Below are positions 51,102-59,782 of a DNA stretch of 64,000 bases, one piece after another. This DNA comes from Cutibacterium granulosum (GTDB lineage: Bacteria; Actinomycetota; Actinomycetes; Propionibacteriales; Propionibacteriaceae). Positions within the stretch are counted from its first letter, which is position 1. Every line of letters starts with the position of its first letter. The position numbers and the translations under genes were made by a program. Where the stretch lies: the NCBI RefSeq assembly GCF_900186975.1, contig NZ_LT906441.1, forward strand, positions 1,736,001 through 1,800,000, read 5' to 3'. A model generated the notes under the pieces. It saw only the letters and a list, made by a program, of their open reading frames with translations, had not been told where the DNA came from and did not search any database.

Positions 51102-52207
51102 CGTGCTCCTCCCATCAGGGAACGGCTGAAACGGACGTCTCCCTCGACGAAACCACGCATGTCGGGGGCATTGTTGCGGAACATGACGGTGCGGTCGATG
51201 CCCATTCCGAACGCAAACCCGGTGAACTCAGCTGTGTCGACACCGCAGGCAGTGAGCACCCGCGGGTTGACCATGCCACAACCACCCCACTCGATCCAGC
51301 CCTCGGACTTGCAGGTACGGCAGGGATGCTCTGGATCGTCCACCGAAGCACCGTGGCACACGAAGCACTCGAGATCGACCTCGGCGCTGGGTTCGGTGAA
51401 CGGGAAGTAGTGCGGGCGGAACCGGGTACGCACCTCACCGAACATGGCCCGTGCGAAGGCGTCCAAGGTGCCCTTGAGATGGGCCATGGTGACGTCACGA
51501 TCGACGCAGAGTCCCTCGATCTGATGAAAAACCGGCAGATGGGTGGCGTCGTACTCATCGGCACGAAACACCTTGCCGGGACTCACGATGCGTACCGGGG
51601 GTTCCTGGGAGAGCAGGGTGTGGATCTGCACCGGGCTGGTGGCGGTACGCATGCACTTGCCGTCGGAGACCGGGTCGAGCCACAAGGTGTCCTGCAGGGC
51701 CCGGGCAGGATGATCGGTACCAAGGTTGAGGGCGTCGAAGTTGAACCACTCCGACTCCGCCTCCGGCCCCTCGGCCACCTGCCAGCCCATGGAGACGAAG
51801 ACATCGGCTGCCATGTCCATGAGAGCGGTGAGTGGGTGGACGGCCCCCCGCGGATGTGTGGTGACCGGCAGGGTGACGTCAACCGTCTCGCTGGCCAGGG
51901 TAGCCTCGAGCTCGGCGGAGGCCAGTTCCGTCTGCTTGGCCTTGAGGGCCTGGGAGACCCGGCCACGTGCCTTGCCGATGCGCTGGCCCGCTTCCTTGCG
52001 AGCGGCAGGAGGGAGCGCCCCGATCTCACGGTTGGCCAGGGCCAGCGGTGAACGATCCCCGGCATGGTCCAGACGAACCTGCTTGAGCTGCGCGGTGCTG
52101 GTGGCCTGCTCAATGGCACTGAGCGCCTCGTCGACGCGTTGCGCGACGTTCTGCTCGTCCAAGGCGCTCACCTGCACCGGGTCGTAATTGGTGTTGGGCC
52201 CGCTCAT
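51098..52207 (-). CDS. pheS: Phenylalanyl-tRNA synthetase alpha subunit
   Basis: PheS is the catalytic class II subunit. The 369-residue product has an N-terminal coiled coil (residues 15-90), motif 2 (VRIVSPGKVFRADEYDATH) and motif 3 (GFAFGMGIDRTVMFRN). GGGAGGGAGG before the ATG at 52207 fixes the start. Confidence 0.96.
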   Translation of the reverse strand: MSGPNTNYDPVQVSALDEQNVAQRVDEALSAIEQATSTAQLKQVRLDHAGDRSPLALANREIGALPPAARKEAGQRIGKARGRVSQALKAKQTELASAELEATLASETVDVTLPVTTHPRGAVHPLTALMDMAADVFVSMGWQVAEGPEAESEWFNFDALNLGTDHPARALQDTLWLDPVSDGKCMRTATSPVQIHTLLSQEPPVRIVSPGKVFRADEYDATHLPVFHQIEGLCVDRDVTMAHLKGTLDAFARAMFGEVRTRFRPHYFPFTEPSAEVDLECFVCHGASVDDPEHPCRTCKSEGWIEWGGCGMVNPRVLTACGVDTAEFTGFAFGMGIDRTVMFRNNAPDMRGFVEGDVRFSRSLMGGAR

Positions 52208-52354
52208 GGGCCTCCCTCCCTGAAGTTGGCCAGATGTGCACGGGGGCACCCCCGCGTCACTGGCAAGTTTAGTGAAAGTGCTGATCGACGTATCGCTGGG
52301 CGCCCATCATGGGCTTACCGTGCACCGACTCAGCTGTGTGTCTGCACGTCCACG

Positions 52355-52392
52355 CCACGGTTCAGCAGGCACACCACGATTCAGCAGGTGTG
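52355..52392. repeat. Two 19-bp tandem copies upstream of pheS
   Basis: CCACGGTTCAGCAGGCACA and CCACGATTCAGCAGGTGTG stand head to tail in the 211-bp gap between the methyltransferase gene and pheS. The second copy can pair CACAC with GTGTG to make a small hairpin, which may be a terminator. Confidence 0.55.
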
Positions 52393-52418
52393 TCGTACCC
52401 AGCACATTGCCAGGGCAG

Positions 52419-53252
52419 TCAGTCGGATCCCCCAGCACGTTGGGCACTTGCCGTCGCATACAGGCAGATGCCGGCTGCCGTCGACAGATTCAGTGATTCC
52501 GCCCGGCCCCACATCGGCACACCGACAATCGCGTCGGCCAGATTGCGCTCGGCCTCGGGGAGGCCCCATGCCTCATTGCCCATCAACCAGGCTGTTGGTC
52601 GAGCCAGGGCACCACTGCGCGACAGCTCGTCAAGGCTGTCTCCCCCGCCGTCGGCGGCAAGCACCTGCATGCCATGATCGTGGGCCCACCGCACAGCGCT
52701 GACCGAATCGACACCCACCGACACCGGTAGGTGGAAGAAGGAGCCGACCGAGGCACGCACCGTCTTGGGATTGTGCGGATCGACCGACCCGCGAGTGAGG
52801 ATGACGGCGTCGGCGGCGAAGGCGTCAGCGCATCTAATCACCGTTCCCGCATTGCCCGGATCCCGCACCTGGGCACAGATGACGACGAGTCTGGGATCCT
52901 CGAGAACGGGTAACTCATCGCTGGCAAGTCTCTGACACACGGCGAAGAGTCCCTGGCTCGTCACGGTCTCCGAGAGAGTCTCGACCTGGGCCTCGTCGAG
53001 AAGGACACTACGAATACCACGCTGCCGAGCCATCGCGACGAAATCGACGTCACGACCCGGATCGCAGGTGGCCAGCAGACTCACCCGCCCCGGCCAACGC
53101 AGGGCCTCCCGAACTGCTTGGGCGCCCTCGGCGAGGAACTGCCCGGCATCGTCCCGACCACGTCGGGACAACAGACGACGGGCCGAACGCAGCGCCCCCT
53201 TGGAGATGGGAGGCAAGGCGCCCGACCCGTCGGTCACCGTGATGTCACTCAC
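52419..53252 (-). CDS. SpoU-family 2'-O-ribose rRNA methyltransferase
   Basis: This 277-residue SPOUT enzyme methylates a ribose in rRNA or tRNA. It has an N-terminal substrate-binding domain ([19 protein letters not shown]) and motif 1 [15 protein letters not shown], motif 2 [10 protein letters not shown], and motif 3 [14 protein letters not shown]. Its GTG start overlaps the rplT stop by 4 bp, so translation is coupled to ribosomal proteins. The target nucleotide is not known. Confidence 0.9.
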   Translation of the reverse strand: MSDITVTDGSGALPPISKGALRSARRLLSRRGRDDAGQFLAEGAQAVREALRWPGRVSLLATCDPGRDVDFVAMARQRGIRSVLLDEAQVETLSETVTSQGLFAVCQRLASDELPVLEDPRLVVICAQVRDPGNAGTVIRCADAFAADAVILTRGSVDPHNPKTVRASVGSFFHLPVSVGVDSVSAVRWAHDHGMQVLAADGGGDSLDELSRSGALARPTAWLMGNEAWGLPEAERNLADAIVGVPMWGRAESLNLSTAAGICLYATASAQRAGGSD

Positions 53253-53620
53253 GCAGCAGTGTTCGCGGGCTGGTTCTGCTTCGCGACAGCCACGAGCTGG
53301 GCGAAGGCAGCCTGGTCACTGACGGCAAGCTCGGCAAGCATCTTGCGATCCACCTCGACACCGGCATTCCTCAGACCATTGATGAACCGGTTGTAGGTCA
53401 TGCCCTCAGCGCGAGCTGCAGCATTGATGCGCTGGATCCACAGCGACCGGAAGTCACCCTTCTTGGCGCGGCGATCACGCAGCGCATAGGTGCCGGAGTG
53501 CAGCAGCTGCTCCTTGGCCTTGCGGTACGAGCGCGAGCGCTGGCCGCGGTAGCCCGAGGCCTGATCGAGGACTGTGCGACGCTTCTTCTTGGCATTCACA
53601 GAACGCTTGACGCGTGCCAT
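53249..53620 (-). CDS. rplT: 50S ribosomal protein L20
   Basis: L20 is an early assembly protein of the large subunit. The 123-residue product has typical features [32 protein letters not shown] and [16 protein letters not shown]. It is the third gene of infC-rpmI-rplT. Confidence 0.97.
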   Translation of the reverse strand: MARVKRSVNAKKKRRTVLDQASGYRGQRSRSYRKAKEQLLHSGTYALRDRRAKKGDFRSLWIQRINAAARAEGMTYNRFINGLRNAGVEVDRKMLAELAVSDQAAFAQLVAVAKQNQPANTAA

Positions 53621-53717
53621 AGTTGCTCTCCTTGTTCATGTGTCCGAGCCGACGGACTCGGGCGAAGTTTCTGTGGTCCGAACCACGGGGACCCGGACGC
53701 GGATGATTGAGGTGGTC

Positions 53718-53924
53718 TCAGCGGCCCGGGTGCTTGACCAGCAGCTTGCTGGCCTTCTTGGCCGCACCCTTGGGCAGCACGGACTGGCCGGTCAGACGGC
53801 GAGTGCGACGCGAGGACTTGTGCTCGTTGAGGTGACGCTTTCCAGCGCGGTTGTGGGCGATCTTGCCAGAACCAGTCACCTTGAAACGCTTCTTGGCACC
53901 CGAGTGGCTCTTCATCTTCGGCAT
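53718..53924 (-). CDS. rpmI: 50S ribosomal protein L35
   Basis: L35 is a small basic protein of the large subunit. The 68 residues begin [20 protein letters not shown], the family signature. It lies between infC and rplT. Confidence 0.97.
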   Translation of the reverse strand: MPKMKSHSGAKKRFKVTGSGKIAHNRAGKRHLNEHKSSRRTRRLTGQSVLPKGAAKKASKLLVKHPGR

Positions 53925-53988
53925 GGTGGCTCCATTTCATAGTCATGCGGCCATGCGACCGCCTGGAGTGGATCTGATCCCCGACGGA

Positions 53989-54672
53989 TCAGAGGTCGAT
54001 GTCAGGGTCCATGTTGTCGGCGGGACCCTTCTTCTTCTTTGCCTGCCCAGCGGCTGCGGCCCGCTGGCGGGCCTCGTAGGCCTTGTCCGCTTCGGCCGCG
54101 GCGGCACGTTCGGCAGCCTTGCGATCACGCTCGGCACGCTGGTCGGCACGCGCCTCGGTCTTCTTGCGGGTCGGGGCCAGGATCATGAGCATGTTGCGCC
54201 CCTCCTGCTTGGGAGGCGACTCGACGGTGGCGTACTCGGCCACGTCGTCGGCAAGGCGCTTGAGGAGATTGACGCCGAGCTCCGGCCGAGACTGCTCACG
54301 CCCACGGAACATGATCGTGATCTTGACCTTGTCGCCGCCCTTGAGGAAGCGCACGACATGGCCCTTCTTGGTCTCGTAGTCATGATCGTCAATCTTGGGC
54401 CGAAGCTTCATCTCCTTGATGATGGCATTCGACTGATTGCGACGAGCCTCACGGGCCTTCTGGGCAGCTTCGTACTTGAACTTGCCGTAGTCCATGAGTT
54501 TGACGACAGGAGGACGGGCCTGCGGGGCCACCTCCACCAGGTCAAGTCCATGTTCACGGGCCAACTGCATGGCCTGTTCCACCCGGACGATACCGACCTG
54601 TTCGCCATTCGGCCCAACCAGGCGTACCTCGGGAACTCGGATCCGCTCGTTGATGCGGGGTTCAGTGCTGAT
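53989..54672 (-). CDS. infC: Translation initiation factor IF-3 (AUC start codon)
   Basis: IF-3 keeps ribosomal subunits apart and checks start codons. The 227-residue product has [13 protein letters not shown] at the N-terminus, the linker [19 protein letters not shown] and the C-terminal [24 protein letters not shown]. About 60 Ala/Lys-rich residues extend the C-terminus. The homologous first codon (aligned with MSTETRVNERIRV of Mycobacterium) is ATC at 54672, with GGAGGA properly spaced. No ATG or GTG in frame gives a correct start. Rare AUU/AUC starts in infC permit self-control by IF-3. Confidence 0.93.
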   Translation of the reverse strand: MSTEPRINERIRVPEVRLVGPNGEQVGIVRVEQAMQLAREHGLDLVEVAPQARPPVVKLMDYGKFKYEAAQKAREARRNQSNAIIKEMKLRPKIDDHDYETKKGHVVRFLKGGDKVKITIMFRGREQSRPELGVNLLKRLADDVAEYATVESPPKQEGRNMLMILAPTRKKTEARADQRAERDRKAAERAAAAEADKAYEARQRAAAAGQAKKKKGPADNMDPDIDL

Positions 54673-54778
54673 GCTTCCTCCAAGGACTCGTATTCTCGTC
54701 GACCGTGACAACCGCGACAGCTGGCCCGGACTGTGCTCATGTGCACAATGCCAAGGACCGACCGAGTCAGGACAGACC

Positions 54779-54805
54779 AAAAAGGCTCCTGCAGATGCAG
54801 GAGCC
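54779..54805 (-). terminator. Intrinsic terminator in the infC leader (attenuator candidate)
   Basis: A 10-bp perfect stem GGCTCCTGCA/TGCAGGAGCC followed by TTTTT on the minus strand lies 107 bp upstream of infC and downstream of its promoter. As no gene precedes it in this direction, it probably acts within the leader. Confidence 0.8.
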
Positions 54806-54975
54806 TGACACAGAACTGCTTGCGGCGACGCATGTCAACACACAGCAGCCAGCACGTCTTGACGACGGGCCACGAACCCGGCAGAAACTCTGAGCTGCTC
54901 GCAGTCACGAGCTCCGCTCGGGTGGGAGATCAGGCCTCCACTTCCACAGACCACCTCGCGGTTGGTCACGCGGAG

Positions 54976-55003
54976 AGTATAGAACAGCTGGGACCTGACA
55001 CAA
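54976..55003 (-). promoter_or_regulatory. infC operon promoter
   Basis: TTGTGT (54998-55003), a 16-bp spacer and TATACT (54976-54981) on the minus strand. It predicts a leader of about 295 nt before infC. The interval 54673-55242 holds this promoter, the attenuator, and a 13-bp direct repeat (GATCCGCAATGAC at about 55049 and 55076); I see no gene in it. Confidence 0.6.
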
Positions 55004-55242
55004 AATCCCTGCCACAAGATCGTGACAGCGTTCCCCGTGCCTCGCGATGATCCGCAATGACGGTGCCACCACGACGATCCGCAATGACCACGTCGGACGC
55101 CCACCCGATCCTACCGTTGTGCGCCCACCGCTGCGCACACGTGACAGGTCTGCGACACCACAACCCTCCCCATCGTCCCCGTACTCGCTCGTCCTGAGCG
55201 AATATGGACCACCGTCATCTCGCATGTGGTTAGGTTGACGCC

Positions 55243-55758
55243 ATGGACGAAACCAGCATCGTCATCCTCGTCACGATCATCACCACCGTGCTCCCCGTGC
55301 TCTGGGCCGTCTTCGGGTGGCTCGCCCGACGCTCCTGGCGGCCCGTGCTCCGTGGACTGGGCCTGGCGCTCGTTCCCATCGGCCTGCTCGTCACAGGTCT
55401 GATGCGACTGCTGGTACGCGCGCTCACCCTCGTGGTGAGCTGGTTCGCACACACCCAGATGACGACGACGATCTGGACGGGTGTGATCGTCGCTGCCATC
55501 GGCCTGCTCACATGGATCGGGGCAGGATTCATGACCCCACTGACGAGGGAGGAAGCCCGACAGCGTCGTGCCGAGCATCGGGAGCGCAGGGCTGCCGGGG
55601 CGGCTGGGAAGCCCGCTGCACCTACCTCTCGGGCCTCTCAGGCCTCTCAGGCAAGAACTGACAAGGCCCCACGGACCGCGCCCGCTGCGTCCCGCAGATC
55701 CGGGATGTCGCCCGAGGACGAGGAACTCGAGAAGATCCTCAAGGATCGCGGGATCTGA
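55243..55758 (+). CDS. Hypothetical membrane protein
   Basis: This 171-residue protein has three hydrophobic segments (residues ~5-25, 38-65, 78-97), then an Ala/Arg/Ser-rich cytosolic tail and an acidic end containing SPEDEELEKILKDRGI. The last element is a short conserved-looking helix. Similar small proteins accompany hisG in some actinobacteria, but I do not know the function. It stops 5 bp before the convergent hisG stop. Confidence 0.75.
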   Translation: MDETSIVILVTIITTVLPVLWAVFGWLARRSWRPVLRGLGLALVPIGLLVTGLMRLLVRALTLVVSWFAHTQMTTTIWTGVIVAAIGLLTWIGAGFMTPLTREEARQRRAEHRERRAAGAAGKPAAPTSRASQASQARTDKAPRTAPAASRRSGMSPEDEELEKILKDRGI

Positions 55759-55763
55759 ACCGT

Positions 55764-56654
55764 TCACAACCTGCAGGCCGAGAGCTCCGTGGAGATGATC
55801 GCACGGGCACCGGCGTCCCACAGGTCGTCCATGAGCGACTGCACGAGTCCGCGACCCACCATGGCGCGCACGGCGTACCACCCCGTTCTGCTCAGCGGGG
55901 AGATCGTCGGGGACTCCAACCCCGGCGTCAACTCGATGACGCGGTCCAGGGCGTCCTCCGGCACGTCGTAGTCGAGCATGACGTACTCCCGCGCCACCTG
56001 GACACCATTGATGCGTTGCAGGAAGTGCTCGAAGATCGTTCCACCAGTGAAGTCCTGGCGTTGGATGACGATCGCCTCGGACTCCAGGATCGTCTCACCG
56101 AAGAGACTCAGCCCAGCCTTGCGCAGGGTCGTACCGGTCTCCACGACGTCGGCAATGGCATCGGCCACCCCCAAGCTGATCGATGACTCCACTGCGCCGT
56201 CAAGTTCGACGATGCGGGCGTCGATGGAGTGGGCAGTCAGGAACTCCTGCAGCAACCGGGGGTAGGAGGTCGCGATGCGTCGCCCGTCGAGTTCGGCGGG
56301 AGTGCGTGGTCCCGTCTGCGGACCGGCAAAGCGGAACCGGGAACGTCCGAAGCCCAAGCCCCGAACCTCTGCTGCCGGGGCACCGGAGTCGTGCAGCAGG
56401 TCTCGTCCGGTGATGCCCAGATCCAAGGTGCCCTCCCCCACGTAGACCGCGATGTCACGCGGGCGCAGATAGAAGAACTCGACGCCATTGTCCTCGTCTC
56501 GCAAGGTGAGGTCCTTGCGATCGGTGCGTTGTCGGTAGCCGGCTTCCCGCAACAGCTGAGCCGACGCGTCCGACAGGGCGCCCTTGTTAGGCAGGGCTAT
56601 GCGCAGCAGGTCCGAGCTTGCGCACAGATCAGGGTTGGGGACTGATCTCGACAT
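55764..56654 (-). CDS. hisG: ATP phosphoribosyltransferase (long form HisG)
   Basis: HisG starts histidine synthesis by joining ATP and PRPP. The 296-residue product is the long form with a C-terminal ACT-like regulatory domain that binds histidine. Motifs are LRIALPNKGALSD, DLGITGRDLL, VELDGAVESSISLGVADAIADVVETGTTLR (spread over residues ~150-185) and MLDYDVPEDAL. Three consecutive starts (GTG-ATG-ATG) exist; the last ATG has the best spacing from GAGG. Confidence 0.95.
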   Translation of the reverse strand: MSRSVPNPDLCASSDLLRIALPNKGALSDASAQLLREAGYRQRTDRKDLTLRDEDNGVEFFYLRPRDIAVYVGEGTLDLGITGRDLLHDSGAPAAEVRGLGFGRSRFRFAGPQTGPRTPAELDGRRIATSYPRLLQEFLTAHSIDARIVELDGAVESSISLGVADAIADVVETGTTLRKAGLSLFGETILESEAIVIQRQDFTGGTIFEHFLQRINGVQVAREYVMLDYDVPEDALDRVIELTPGLESPTISPLSRTGWYAVRAMVGRGLVQSLMDDLWDAGARAIISTELSACRL

Positions 56655-56663
56655 CATCACACC

Positions 56664-56930
56664 TCACAGGTACTCATACACGTCGTCCGGGGTGAGGCCG
56701 AGGCTGATCATCATCACCTGCAGGTGATAGATCTCCTGACTGATCTCCTCGGCGGCACGATCCTTGCCCTCGTACTCGGCGGCCATCCACACCTCAGCCG
56801 CCTCCTCGACGACCTTCTTGCCAATGGCATGCACGCCATGGTCCAGCTCGGCGACGGTACCGGAGCCCTCGGGGCGATTGCGGGCCTTGGTGGTGAGTTC
56901 TGCGAAAAGCTGCTCAAACGATTTGCTCAC
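56664..56930 (-). CDS. hisE: Phosphoribosyl-ATP pyrophosphatase HisE
   Basis: HisE removes pyrophosphate from phosphoribosyl-ATP, the second step of histidine synthesis. The 88-residue MazG-like helical protein contains [21 protein letters not shown] and [16 protein letters not shown]. It lies 9 bp upstream of hisG. Confidence 0.95.
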   Translation of the reverse strand: MSKSFEQLFAELTTKARNRPEGSGTVAELDHGVHAIGKKVVEEAAEVWMAAEYEGKDRAAEEISQEIYHLQVMMISLGLTPDDVYEYL

Positions 56931-57031
56931 GGCTCAAGGGTAAGTTGCCCCGTGATCGTCTCCTCGTCGTGCTCAACCAGCGGACCCGGTTGCCCAGAGC
57001 CCTCCGAACACTTTCGGATGGGGGAATCGGA

Positions 57032-57754
57032 TCAGTGCGTCTGTCGCGGCCCCGAGGTCTCACCGGGAACGTGGGATCTGGCAGCCAGATCAGTTTTCCG
57101 GGACTGTTCCTTCTGGGTTCGACGCCACAGCAGAAAACCGTAGAGGCAGAACAGCCCGTAGAAGATGTACATGATGGCACTGGGATAGTACTGGGCCGCG
57201 AGCAGCAACGGAACACCGACGACGTCCACGGCAATCCACACGAACCAGAACTCGTTCCAGCCACGTGCCATCCCGAAGGTGGCAAGGATGGAGCCGGTGA
57301 GGATCCACGAGTCGGCAAGCGGCCCCCACGATCCCAATGCCCTGAGGACGACGTAGCAGACGCCAAGCATGATGAGTGCAGCTGCTCCAGCGACGACACG
57401 CTCGGATCGGGTGGCCCAACGTGGGAAGACCCCAACCTTGGACGTCACGTTGCCCCGTCGGGTGCCGGCCCAGACGATCCAGCCATAGGCCGAGGTGATG
57501 AGGAAGAACACCTGCCTACCGGCCTGCCCCCACATGTCGAGATTCTGCGGGGTGTGGAACACCGCACCCAGGAACACGGTGAACAGCACGAGATTTCCCA
57601 TGATGCCAACCGGCCACGCCCACACCTTCCGATGAGCACCACCGATGGCCGAGGCGAGTCCGAAGACGTTGCCGACGACCTCTCGGTACAGCACCGGTTT
57701 GCCCAGACCCACGTCCAGCTGGGCATTGACGATCTGAGTCAGCGCCTCACCCAT
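57032..57754 (-). CDS. pnuC: Nicotinamide riboside/mononucleotide transporter PnuC
   Basis: PnuC imports nicotinamide riboside for NAD synthesis. The 240-residue protein has about seven membrane segments and family motifs NVFGLASAIGGAHRKVWAWP, YGWIVWAG, DSWILTGSILATFGMARG and EFWFVWIAVDVVGVPLL. GGGGAGGGGAG before the ATG at 57754 fixes the start. No riboswitch I know is visible in the 160-bp gap upstream. Confidence 0.9.
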   Translation of the reverse strand: MGEALTQIVNAQLDVGLGKPVLYREVVGNVFGLASAIGGAHRKVWAWPVGIMGNLVLFTVFLGAVFHTPQNLDMWGQAGRQVFFLITSAYGWIVWAGTRRGNVTSKVGVFPRWATRSERVVAGAAALIMLGVCYVVLRALGSWGPLADSWILTGSILATFGMARGWNEFWFVWIAVDVVGVPLLLAAQYYPSAIMYIFYGLFCLYGFLLWRRTQKEQSRKTDLAARSHVPGETSGPRQTH

Positions 57755-57916
57755 GAAACTCCCCTCCCCTACGACTACCGCTCCCCTGGGCAGCACCTGT
57801 TGACAACGGTGAGACCCTGTCAGGTTTCTCCTGGGGTGCCGATGGACAGCCGTGCTGGCTGCACCGACACTCATCCCAGCCCCACCACCATCGGTGGACA
57901 CACGGTACACGAATGG

Positions 57917-58498
57917 TCACAGGAACAGCGGCCGTCGATATCCGTTGGCACGAGGGCAGAGGTGGCCACCGGGGTTCATGGGCTGGGCACAGAACGGACA
58001 GATCGGACGTCCAGCGGCAATGACCTGCCGGCACCGAGCGGCGAATTGACGAGCCATTGCGGGAGGCATTCGAATCTCCACCGAGTCGGGAGCGGCTTGG
58101 GGAGAGAGATCGAGCAGGAATTGCGGATCGGCAGCCATCACCTCGTCATCGGTGACTGCGAAGAAGTCCAGCCCCACCAGATTGCGGGTCTCCTCCCACA
58201 GCAGGGCAACGGTGCCCAGTTCGAACTCGGTCTCCATCGGCAGCTCGAGGGGGCGCTGGTCATCAGCCTCATCCGCCTGGGGCGGGATGGGTAGTCGTCC
58301 CTCCGAAAGTCGATGCAGATCGTTGAGCAGCCGATCGAGGCTGTCGGCGAGGGTCTGCAGCTGTTCCTTGTGGCAGAGCATGGTGAACAGTTCATTGGAC
58401 TGACGCACCTGAATGTGGAAGGTACGATGTCCGGGCTCCCCCACACTGCCGGCGACGACGCGATCGGGGTGATGGAGTCGATGGGTGATACGCGTCAT
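57917..58498 (-). CDS. DUF3090 family protein
   Basis: This 193-residue protein fits the actinobacterial DUF3090 family (FDPPDRFV-like start, here HHPDRVVAGSVGEPGHRTF, and EFELGTVALLWEE). The C-terminus has four spaced cysteines/histidines (PICPFCAQPMNPGGHLCPR), typical of a zinc ribbon, and ends NGYRRPLFL. The function is unknown. The start is leaderless (TACAGT 7 nt upstream). Confidence 0.8.
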   Translation of the reverse strand: MTRITHRLHHPDRVVAGSVGEPGHRTFHIQVRQSNELFTMLCHKEQLQTLADSLDRLLNDLHRLSEGRLPIPPQADEADDQRPLELPMETEFELGTVALLWEETRNLVGLDFFAVTDDEVMAADPQFLLDLSPQAAPDSVEIRMPPAMARQFAARCRQVIAAGRPICPFCAQPMNPGGHLCPRANGYRRPLFL

Positions 58499-58505
58499 GC
58501 AGCTC

Positions 58506-58511
58506 ACTGTA
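58506..58511 (-). promoter_or_regulatory. -10 box of leaderless DUF3090 gene
   Basis: TACAGT on the minus strand lies 7 nt before the ATG at 58498, with no ribosome-binding site. Confidence 0.5.
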
Positions 58512-58605
58512 GTGCCTGATGATGGTGTCACCGACGCACGTTGCCCAGCCTTCGCCGACTCTTGCCATTATGGTTTGTGTCGAGACTCTCATGGGAAGGA
58601 CACAG

Positions 58606-59598
58606 ATGGCGTCGAGAACAGTCGGAGCCAGCGGCCTGCAGGTGTCACGGCTGGGGTTGGGGACGTTGACGTGGGCAAGCACCACCCCGACCGCGCAGGC
58701 CCGGGCCATGGTACATGACTTCGTCGAAGCCGGTGGCACGCTCGTCGACACCGCGCCCACCTATGGCTCCGGTGAGGCCGAGGAGCTGCTGGGAAAGCTC
58801 ATGCACACCGACCTGACTCGTGACGATCTCGTCATCTCCACCAAGGCCGGATTCCGCGTCGAGGACGGCACCCGGATCATCGACACCTCCCGGACCGCCC
58901 TGCTCAAGGACCTGGAGGGCTCATTGCGACGCCTGCGGACCGATCACGTCGACCTGTGGCAGGTGCACGCCTGGGGATCCGCACCGATCGAGGAAACCTG
59001 CGAGGTGCTGGACCATGCAGTGACCTCCGGCAAGGCTCGCTACGTCGGGGTGTCGAACTTCGTGGGGTGGCAGTCGGCCACTGCGGCCACCTGGCAGAAG
59101 GCCATGGGATCACGCATCCCCATCGTCAGCAACCAGGTGGAGTACTCCCTGTTGGCACGTCGCGCCGAGATCGAGGTCATCCCGGCAGCAGCCTTCCACC
59201 ACATGGGGATCCTCGCCTGGTCGGCCCTGGGACGAGGCGTGCTGGCCGGACGCTACCGCACCGACACGCCGCGTGACTCCCGGGCGGCATCGCAGGAACT
59301 TTCGTGGTTCGTCGAGCCATATCTGGCGCAAAAGCCTCGAGCCGTCGTCGACGCCGTGGCCAAGGCCGGGGAAGGATTGGGCATGACGCCAGCCCAGGTG
59401 GCACTGTGCTGGGTGCGAGATGCACCGACAGTGGCAAGTGCCCTGGTGGGACCGCGCCACCGCAAGCAGCTCGCAGAACTGCTCGCGACAGCGGACATGA
59501 GCCTGCCCGACGAGATCACCACGGCCCTCGACGACATCACCGGTGGGCCCAACCTGGCTCGACGCAAACCCCAGGGCCAGGACGCCGGCCAAGGCTGA
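58606..59598 (+). CDS. Aldo/keto reductase
   Basis: This 330-residue NADPH-dependent oxidoreductase has the AKR barrel motifs LGLGTLTWAS, LVDTAPTYGSGEAEELLG (Asp and catalytic Tyr), the lysine in LVISTKAGF, DLWQVHAWG (catalytic His) and GKARYVGVSNF. AAGGA lies before the ATG at 58606. It resembles the beta-subunit-like (YajO/YghZ) AKRs. The substrate is unknown. It is divergent from the DUF3090 gene and converges on gltA. Confidence 0.88.
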   Translation: MASRTVGASGLQVSRLGLGTLTWASTTPTAQARAMVHDFVEAGGTLVDTAPTYGSGEAEELLGKLMHTDLTRDDLVISTKAGFRVEDGTRIIDTSRTALLKDLEGSLRRLRTDHVDLWQVHAWGSAPIEETCEVLDHAVTSGKARYVGVSNFVGWQSATAATWQKAMGSRIPIVSNQVEYSLLARRAEIEVIPAAAFHHMGILAWSALGRGVLAGRYRTDTPRDSRAASQELSWFVEPYLAQKPRAVVDAVAKAGEGLGMTPAQVALCWVRDAPTVASALVGPRHRKQLAELLATADMSLPDEITTALDDITGGPNLARRKPQGQDAGQG

Positions 59599-59782
59599 CC
59601 GAGTACGTGGGCTGAGAATTCGTGGGGTGTCTTGGAACGTCTCCGCTCACCGGGTGTGAGGTTTCCTCGATCGACACCGACAAGACGGGCAAGTACCCAC
59701 GCAATGCGGGTGCCCGCACGGCAACCCTCCACACCAACGGAGGATCCCCGCACCTTCCAGCCACCCCTGTGCCAATCAGTGG

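Noticed and set aside
57755-57916. NAD- or thiamine-sensing riboswitch before pnuC
   Set aside because: No conserved core sequence of a riboswitch class known to me could be found.
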